From NCBI GenBank assembly GCA_002320935.1, contig DCLG01000106.1, positions 1 to 11,953 on the forward strand: a DNA stretch of 11,953 nt. Reading direction: 5' to 3'. Each line of letters opens with the position of its first letter. Position 1 is the first letter of the stretch. The stretch is from Pedobacter sp. UBA1654 (GTDB taxonomy: Bacteria; Bacteroidota; Bacteroidia; Sphingobacteriales; Sphingobacteriaceae). The position numbers and the translations under genes are program-made. Below, piece after piece: positions 7,391 through 11,953 of this stretch. The notes under the pieces are model-generated. The model was given only the letters and a program-made list of their open reading frames with translations. It ran no database searches and was not told the DNA's origin.

Positions 7391-10300
7391 TTAAAATGTA
7401 AGGTTGACACCAAGTGTGAAGGTTCTTGGGAGTGGGTAATTGGTGAAATCTTCACCAGGAACAAGTGCATTACTTACTGCATTTCCTGATATCGTATTTC
7501 TACTCACTTCAGGGTTTGATCCACTATACTTGGTAAATGTTGCCAGGTTTTGAACACTGGTATATAACCTGGCACTCTTTATAACTTTTGAGCTAGCAAG
7601 CCATTCAGATTTGAATCGGTATCCCAGGGTTATATTTTGAATTCGCATAAAGTTTGCATTTTCAACCCAGCTTGAATTTACATCCCGGTAGATTACCCGG
7701 GCGCCGTTTGTTGTAGGAGTCATGCCATCCCCAGGGTTTTCAGGTGATCGCCAACGGTTAAGTACTTTACGATCTACATTGAATATTCCATCAATGTTTA
7801 GTAAATACTGGTTAGCGGTTTTTAATATTTCACCGCCTTGTGCGCCGACTAATAGTATATTTAAGTCAAACCCTTTGTAATTGAAGTTATTTGTTAAACC
7901 CCATGTAAAATCAGGTTGAGCATTACCGATTACTGCAAAGTCCTTTACTGGCTCTATTATGCCGTTCCCGTCAACATCTTTGTATTTGATAGAGCCTGGA
8001 ACTGAAGTGACGTGTTTAGGTGAACGATCCAGATCTGCCTGGTCCATGTAAACGCCCTCAACAACGTATCCGTAAAATTCTCCAACTGGCCTTCCTACTT
8101 GTGTGATGTGTACAAAGGATCCCTCGCCACTCCGCCCACTGTATATCGGATCATTGTTTTCATTTAGTGCCAGAACCTTGTTTTTATTAAATGAAATGTT
8201 TGCATTTGTTGTCCATCGAAATGCACCATCAACATTCACTGATGTTAATCCGAATTCGAAGCCTTTGTTCTCGATTTCTCCTGAATTTATGATTGCATTT
8301 GAAAATCCCGACGAAAGTGGAATTTCACTATTATACAGCATGCCCTTTGTATTCCTGCGATAATAGTCTAGGTTAAGGCTAAGTCTATCATTAAAAAGGG
8401 CCATGTCAATACCAAGGTCTAACTGTGAAGATTCTTCCCACGTAAGATTTGGATTATTTAAAGAAGTAGGGATGCGACCGCTACCAAGTTGTCCACCAAA
8501 AACATAATTGGCAGGTCCAATGTTGGTGATATAGGTATAATTACCAATATTATAGTTTCCTGATAGGCCATAGGTAGCACGTAGCTTTAAATCACTCAAC
8601 CACTTAACATCTTTTAAGAAGTTTTCTTCAGATATTCTCCATGCGAATGCAGCAGAAGGAAATGTACCATAGCGTTTATTGCTGCCGAATCTCGATGATC
8701 CATCAGAACGTACAGTTGCTGTAAATAAATACCTGTCTTTGAATGAATAGTTTAGCCTTGCTAGATAAGAAATGATAGACCACTTCTGGACATCTGCCCC
8801 GAATGAGCTGATGATGGAAGCTGCATTAATGGTTTGCACCTTATCATCGGGGTAATTGTCAGCAAACAAGCTGATAGCCTCTGCTCTTTCCTGTTGTGCA
8901 CTATATCCTAATACAGCGTTTAATCGGTGGTTTTCACCGAAACTTTTGTCATAGGTAATTAATGCTTCTGATAACCAGTTGAAGCTATTTGATTTTCCTG
9001 TGGAGGAGTTTGGTACCACTGGCGGTGGAGCATTTACACCACCAACGAAAGAAGGGTTAAACGTAAAGGCGGAAGCTTGAGTATAGTCTACATTGAAACT
9101 ATATCGGGCTTTAAGCCCCTTAATAATTTCGTATTCTGCGAATGCAGTACCGAGTCCTCTAAAATTTTTGCTTTTTGTGCCTGCAAATTCCAAACTATTC
9201 AATGGGTTTGGACCGGCATACATGTCTGAAGATATTACGTATGGTGTTCGGTTCCCATTTGCATCAGTGACTGGCACCAAGGGACTTAGCCAAAGGCTGC
9301 GACTAAGTACGTCAACGAAGTCGCTTTCGAAGCTGTTCAACTTTTGAACACTGTGGGTAGGCGCAACATTGAATCCAATTTTAAGCTTTTTCCCAATATT
9401 TGATTCTGTGTTTATGCGAACTGAATAACGCTCGAAACCGGTGTAACGCAAAGTGCCCTCTTGATTAAGATATCCAAGTGACACAGCGTATCGGGAGTTT
9501 TCTGAACCTCCACTTACGTTGACATCAACGCTATTTTGGGGCGCAGTTTGCAAAATTTCATTGTACCAATTTGTTCCTTCTCCATATTGTGCCGGATTTC
9601 TAAAATCTGCGGGAATATCATCATCTGCAGCTACTTGGCCGCGGGCAGCAAATGCATCTGTTACAATGTCTTTTCTGAATTGTGCAAACTCCGTGGCATT
9701 AAGCATTTGTGGACGGCCTTTATCAGGTACCTGCTGTATTCCGGTATATGCATTTACGTTAACAACAGGTGTACCTCTTATGCCTTGTTTTGTTGTAATC
9801 ACAATTACACCATTGGACCCCCTTGATCCGTAAATTGCAGTTGATGATGCATCTTTTAGAACGGTGATCGACTCAATGTCATTTGGATTTATTACGTTTA
9901 AAGGGTTGGAAACTTGTCCTGAAGTATTTGATATGGGATACCCATCGACAACAAACAAGGGATTGTCTCCAGCACCTATTGAGCCTGATCCACGAATTTT
10001 GATGGATGTACCTCCTCCAGGTGTACCTGTAGTTGTGCTAATCTGCACACCTGGTATTTGACCTTTTAGTTTCTGATCAACTGAGCTTACGGGTAAGTCA
10101 CGAATCTGCTCGGCGGATACTGATGCAACGGCGCCAGTTGCATCCTTTTTCGTGGTTGTACCGTATCCAATAACCATGACCTCGTTGAGGCGTTGATTAT
10201 TAGATTGTAGCTGTACGGGAATGCTTTTTCGACCATTTACAGGTACTTCAACCTGATCATAGCCTACATAGGAAAGAATCAGCACTGCATTGGGATTTGC

Positions 10301-10513
10301 GTTTAGTGTAAATTCCCCCTGGACGTTCGTAGAAGTCCCAGCTGTACCCCCTTTAACTTTAACGGATACTCCTGGTAAGGGAGCGCCATCATCTTTGTCA
10401 GTTACCTTACCGGTAACACTAATCTGCTGGGAAAAGGACAATGAACTGTTGATTATTAAAAACAACAGCATTACAGCAGAAAACATCTTTTGGAAGTTTT
10501 TCTTGATCATCAT
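7391..10513 (-). CDS. SusC/RagA-family TonB-dependent outer-membrane receptor
   Basis: This 1040-residue beta-barrel receptor should import oligosaccharides through the outer membrane with energy from TonB-ExbBD. The signal peptide (1-28) has a basic start (M-M-I-K-K) and ends S-F-S before Q29; the ATG at 10510 is an equally possible start. A carboxypeptidase-D regulatory-like domain follows (about 31-100, with V-T-G-K-V and P-L-P-G-V-S-V). A TonB-box-like segment N-E-V-M-V-I-G-Y-G-T starts at residue 110. The plug spans about 110-244 and includes L-K-G-Q-I-P-G-V-Q-I, I-R-G-S-G-S-I-G, F-V-V-D-G-Y-P-I and D221-A-S-S-T-A-I-Y-G-S-R-G-S-N-G-V. The rest is barrel, ending L-G-V-N-L-T-F with the terminal phenylalanine typical of outer-membrane barrels. 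There is no STN domain, which argues against ECF-sigma signalling. It is the first gene of a three-gene operon and adjoins the susD start. Confidence 0.96.
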   Translation of the reverse strand: MMIKKNFQKMFSAVMLLFLIINSSLSFSQQISVTGKVTDKDDGAPLPGVSVKVKGGTAGTSTNVQGEFTLNANPNAVLILSYVGYDQVEVPVNGRKSIPVQLQSNNQRLNEVMVIGYGTTTKKDATGAVASVSAEQIRDLPVSSVDQKLKGQIPGVQISTTTGTPGGGTSIKIRGSGSIGAGDNPLFVVDGYPISNTSGQVSNPLNVINPNDIESITVLKDASSTAIYGSRGSNGVIVITTKQGIRGTPVVNVNAYTGIQQVPDKGRPQMLNATEFAQFRKDIVTDAFAARGQVAADDDIPADFRNPAQYGEGTNWYNEILQTAPQNSVDVNVSGGSENSRYAVSLGYLNQEGTLRYTGFERYSVRINTESNIGKKLKIGFNVAPTHSVQKLNSFESDFVDVLSRSLWLSPLVPVTDANGNRTPYVISSDMYAGPNPLNSLEFAGTKSKNFRGLGTAFAEYEIIKGLKARYSFNVDYTQASAFTFNPSFVGGVNAPPPVVPNSSTGKSNSFNWLSEALITYDKSFGENHRLNAVLGYSAQQERAEAISLFADNYPDDKVQTINAASIISSFGADVQKWSIISYLARLNYSFKDRYLFTATVRSDGSSRFGSNKRYGTFPSAAFAWRISEENFLKDVKWLSDLKLRATYGLSGNYNIGNYTYITNIGPANYVFGGQLGSGRIPTSLNNPNLTWEESSQLDLGIDMALFNDRLSLNLDYYRRNTKGMLYNSEIPLSSGFSNAIINSGEIENKGFEFGLTSVNVDGAFRWTTNANISFNKNKVLALNENNDPIYSGRSGEGSFVHITQVGRPVGEFYGYVVEGVYMDQADLDRSPKHVTSVPGSIKYKDVDGNGIIEPVKDFAVIGNAQPDFTWGLTNNFNYKGFDLNILLVGAQGGEILKTANQYLLNIDGIFNVDRKVLNRWRSPENPGDGMTPTTNGARVIYRDVNSSWVENANFMRIQNITLGYRFKSEWLASSKVIKSARLYTSVQNLATFTKYSGSNPEVSRNTISGNAVSNALVPGEDFTNYPLPRTFTLGVNLTF

Positions 10514-10537
10514 GAGTTTATATTTGGTTAATTGTTC

Positions 10538-10555
10538 TGCAAACTTGCATTTGCA
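10538..10555. repeat. Inverted repeat TGCAAA-N6-TTTGCA upstream of minus-strand susC
   Basis: TGCAAA at 10538-10543 is mirrored by TTTGCA at 10550-10555, with the 6-nt spacer cttgca. It lies 24 bp before the susC start codon, inside the likely 5' leader or core promoter. It could be an operator or a small leader hairpin. Short palindromes of this size also arise by chance in AT-rich DNA, so function is unproven. Confidence 0.35.
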
Positions 10556-10585
10556 TGTTGAAATTAAGCGTAGCTAAAAAACTCC

Positions 10586-10603
10586 GCAACCTGCCCTATC
10601 CTG
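10586..10603 (+). promoter_or_regulatory. Candidate operator, copy 1
   Basis: The sequence gcaacctgccctatcctg contains two CCTG half-sites (10590-10593 and 10600-10603) whose starts are 10 bp apart, one helical turn. A second copy in opposite orientation at 10673-10690 matches it at 14 of 18 positions, including all of gcaacctg and the final cctg. Direct half-sites at helical spacing are typical of AraC-type and hybrid two-component regulators. The link to such a regulator is inference, since no regulator gene is in the window. This copy is 72 bp upstream of the minus-strand susC start. Confidence 0.4.
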
Positions 10604-10666
10604 TAAAATTATTTCGTAGTCTGTTGTATTTCTTATAGTTAGCTGCATCAGCCGAAATTTGGTGGA

Positions 10667-10695
10667 AACGGGCAGGACACCACAGGTTGCCCGTT
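10667..10695. repeat. 8-bp hairpin overlapping candidate operator copy 2
   Basis: The arm aacgggca (10667-10674) is exactly complementary to tgcccgtt (10688-10695) with a 13-nt loop. It encloses most of candidate operator copy 2. It could be a protein-binding palindrome or an RNA hairpin near the 5' end of the second susC transcript. It has no following U-run pointing to termination. Confidence 0.35.
10673..10690 (-). promoter_or_regulatory. Candidate operator, copy 2 (inverted)
   Basis: Read on the minus strand this is gcaacctgtggtgtcctg, matching copy 1 (10586-10603) at 14 of 18 positions; the four differences fall between the two CCTG half-sites. It lies 101 bp upstream of the plus-strand susC start. 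The two copies point toward each other, so each divergent gene sees the same arrangement. This symmetry fits shared control of both operons but does not prove it. Confidence 0.4.
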
Positions 10696-10791
10696 GTGTT
10701 TAATTAAAGGAATTTCGACTATTGAGGCTTCAACCAAGCTGCTAATAGAAAAAATTAATCAACTTTAGGCGCTATTAAACTAAAACAAAAC

Positions 10792-11953
10792 ATGAGTAGG
10801 AAACTTCTACATTATCTCTCAAAAGTTAAGAGTCTTCAAGTCCTTTTGGTGCTGCTGACGATTAGCAATTTTACTTATGCACAGACCATGAAAGTCTCAG
10901 GTCGGGTGGTATCTGCTGATGACCGGACGCCTTTACCAGGCGTGTCTGTGCGTGTTGTCGGGGCAACAACAGGTACCGTTACAGATTCGAATGGTGCTTA
11001 CACCATCTCAGCCCCAAATGGTGCTACGCTTGCATTCACTTATGTAGGTTACAATGTGTTTGAAGCGAAAGTTGCTGAAAGCACTACAATCAATGCCAGC
11101 CTGGTTTCCAGCAGTGCCAACTTGCAGGAAGTCGTTGTTGTTAGTTACGGTTCTGCCAAACAACGGGACATCACCGGAGCGATCACCAAGGTGAATGCTG
11201 CGGATCTTCAGGATCTTCCCGCGGCAGAAATAGGACAAAAACTTGCAGGCCGTGTACCGGGTTTGCAGATCAATCAAGCATCTGGTCGTCCGGGACAAGG
11301 CATGGCCTTCAGAATCCGAGGTGCGGCATCACTTGGATCAGGAAATCAGCCATTGATTGTGGTTGATGGTCAGCCTATAGGCGACGTAAACCTTTTGAAT
11401 CCGGATGATATTGAAAGCTTTTCAGTACTGAAAGATGCAGCATCAACCGCCCTTTATGGTTCACGTGCTGCAAACGGTGTGATCTTGATTACAACAAAAC
11501 AAGGAAAAGCAGGACGAACTACAATTGCCTTCAATACGTATTACGGAAGTCAGACTGTTCTGCAGCGCGGCCGACCAGACGTTATGAATGCAAATGAGTT
11601 TGCTACATACATGAAAGGCTTTTACGAGGACCGTATTAAATATGAGAACTGGAAGAATCCGGTAACTGGCCTGTCCGAAGTTCCTGATGACTATAAGAAT
11701 CCTGAACAGTATGGCGAAGGCACAGACTGGTATAATACCTTGCTCAGAACTGCACCGATCCAGAATTACTCGTTGAACATATCGAGTGGTACAGATAAGG
11801 TGCTTTCCAGCAATTCCGCGACGTACTTTAAACAAGAAGGGGTATTGCATAATACAGGTATGGAGCGTTTTTCTTTCCGGTCGAATAACACTTTTACCCC
11901 AGGTGCTAAAGTGAAGTTCGGCTTCAATATCGCACCAACTTATCAAATCGACT
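10792..11953 (+). CDS. Second SusC/RagA-family TonB-dependent receptor, N-terminal part (3' end outside window)
   Basis: An open frame from the ATG at 10792 runs through the right edge, giving 387 complete codons of a SusC-type importer. The signal peptide (1-30) has M-S-R-K at the start and ends T-Y-A before Q31. A carboxypeptidase-D regulatory-like domain follows (about 34-104, V-S-G-R-V and P-L-P-G-V-S-V-R-V). The TonB-box-like L-Q-E-V-V-V-V-S-Y-G begins at 111. The plug continues to about 238 with L-A-G-R-V-P-G-L-Q-I, I-R-G-A-A-S-L-G, V-V-D-G-Q-P-I and D215-A-A-S-T-A-L-Y-G-S-R-A-A-N-G-V, then the first barrel strands. No STN domain is present. It is a paralogue of, but clearly different from, the minus-strand SusC; both share Y-G-E-G-T-x-W-Y-N after the plug. 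A susD partner is expected beyond the window. GC in sampled stretches (about 45-50%) is higher than in the other susC. Confidence 0.95.
   Translation, partial: MSRKLLHYLSKVKSLQVLLVLLTISNFTYAQTMKVSGRVVSADDRTPLPGVSVRVVGATTGTVTDSNGAYTISAPNGATLAFTYVGYNVFEAKVAESTTINASLVSSSANLQEVVVVSYGSAKQRDITGAITKVNAADLQDLPAAEIGQKLAGRVPGLQINQASGRPGQGMAFRIRGAASLGSGNQPLIVVDGQPIGDVNLLNPDDIESFSVLKDAASTALYGSRAANGVILITTKQGKAGRTTIAFNTYYGSQTVLQRGRPDVMNANEFATYMKGFYEDRIKYENWKNPVTGLSEVPDDYKNPEQYGEGTDWYNTLLRTAPIQNYSLNISSGTDKVLSSNSATYFKQEGVLHNTGMERFSFRSNNTFTPGAKVKFGFNIAPTYQID

Larger units (their letters stand above)
10514..10791. promoter_or_regulatory. Divergent control region between two susC genes
   Basis: These 278 bp hold the leaders and presumably the promoters of both the minus-strand susC operon and the plus-strand second susC. 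I find no open frame here that looks like a gene and no tRNA-like sequence. Neither strand has an exact match to the Bacteroidota -7 element TAnnTTTG; the closest on the minus strand is CAAGTTTG (10547-10540). Several repeated or inverted motifs lie here and are listed separately: a paired 18-bp motif at 10586-10603 and 10673-10690, an inverted repeat at 10538-10555, and a hairpin at 10667-10695. The AT palindrome tttaattaaa is at 10699-10708. Both start codons are preceded by AT-rich sequence without a Shine-Dalgarno match, as is usual in this phylum. Confidence 0.7.

Noticed and set aside
7381..7470. N-terminal extension of the SusD protein starting at 7470
   Set aside because: It would overlap the susC coding end by 80 bases and place about 30 extra residues before an otherwise ideal lipoprotein signal peptide.
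9519..10061. Several plus-strand open frames opposite the minus-strand susC
   Set aside because: They are antisense to conserved plug-domain sequence; their proteins are cysteine-rich and low in family-like motifs, as expected for shadow frames.
11008..11946. Minus-strand open frames opposite the second susC
   Set aside because: The plus strand here encodes a conserved SusC plug with signal peptide; the antisense frames have no support.
1..11953. CRISPR array, insertion sequence, tRNA or rRNA genes, phage or conjugation genes
   Set aside because: No regularly spaced direct repeats, transposase or integrase frames, or structural RNA signatures were seen; nearly all of the window is coding sequence of PUL type.

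Overview
The window looks like part of a polysaccharide utilisation locus (PUL) from a member of the Bacteroidota. The evidence is two SusC-type TonB-dependent receptors, a SusD-type lipoprotein, secreted enzymes of the GH78 (alpha-L-rhamnosidase) type, AT-rich leaders without clear Shine-Dalgarno sites, and moderate GC content. A soil or plant-associated lineage (Sphingobacteriales or Cytophagales) seems more likely than a gut Bacteroides, but the sequence alone does not settle this. The predicted target is a rhamnose-bearing glycan or rhamnoside. No backbone-cleaving lyase or other glycosidase is visible, so the exact substrate stays open.

Layout. (1) Positions 1-566, + strand: the C-terminal half of a major facilitator transporter, cut by the window edge. 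(2) 662-3031, + strand: a secreted GH78-like enzyme with a variant active-site motif. A small hairpin separates it from the transporter. (3) 3032-3081: a perfect 20-bp inverted repeat between convergent genes, almost certainly a bidirectional terminator. (4) 3100-10513, - strand: a compact operon in the order susC (10513-7391), susD (7380-5869) and a canonical GH78 alpha-L-rhamnosidase (5856-3100), with gaps of about 10 nt. (5) 10514-10791: a divergent control region. (6) 10792-11953, + strand: the first 387 codons of a second, distinct SusC receptor, cut by the window end.

How the genes could work together: the outer-membrane SusC/SusD pair binds and imports rhamnosylated oligosaccharides. 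The canonical GH78 enzyme, and perhaps the variant one, releases terminal L-rhamnose outside the cell or in the periplasm. The MFS protein may carry a released sugar across the inner membrane. The second SusC presumably starts a parallel uptake system transcribed in the opposite direction. Neither SusC has an N-terminal STN domain, so FecR/ECF-sigma surface signalling is not expected. No regulator gene is in the window.

No wholly new system is evident. The points most worth checking are an 18-bp motif that occurs twice in opposite orientation in the divergent control region, the lower GC of the minus-strand operon compared with its flanks, and the variant catalytic motif of the first GH78-like protein.
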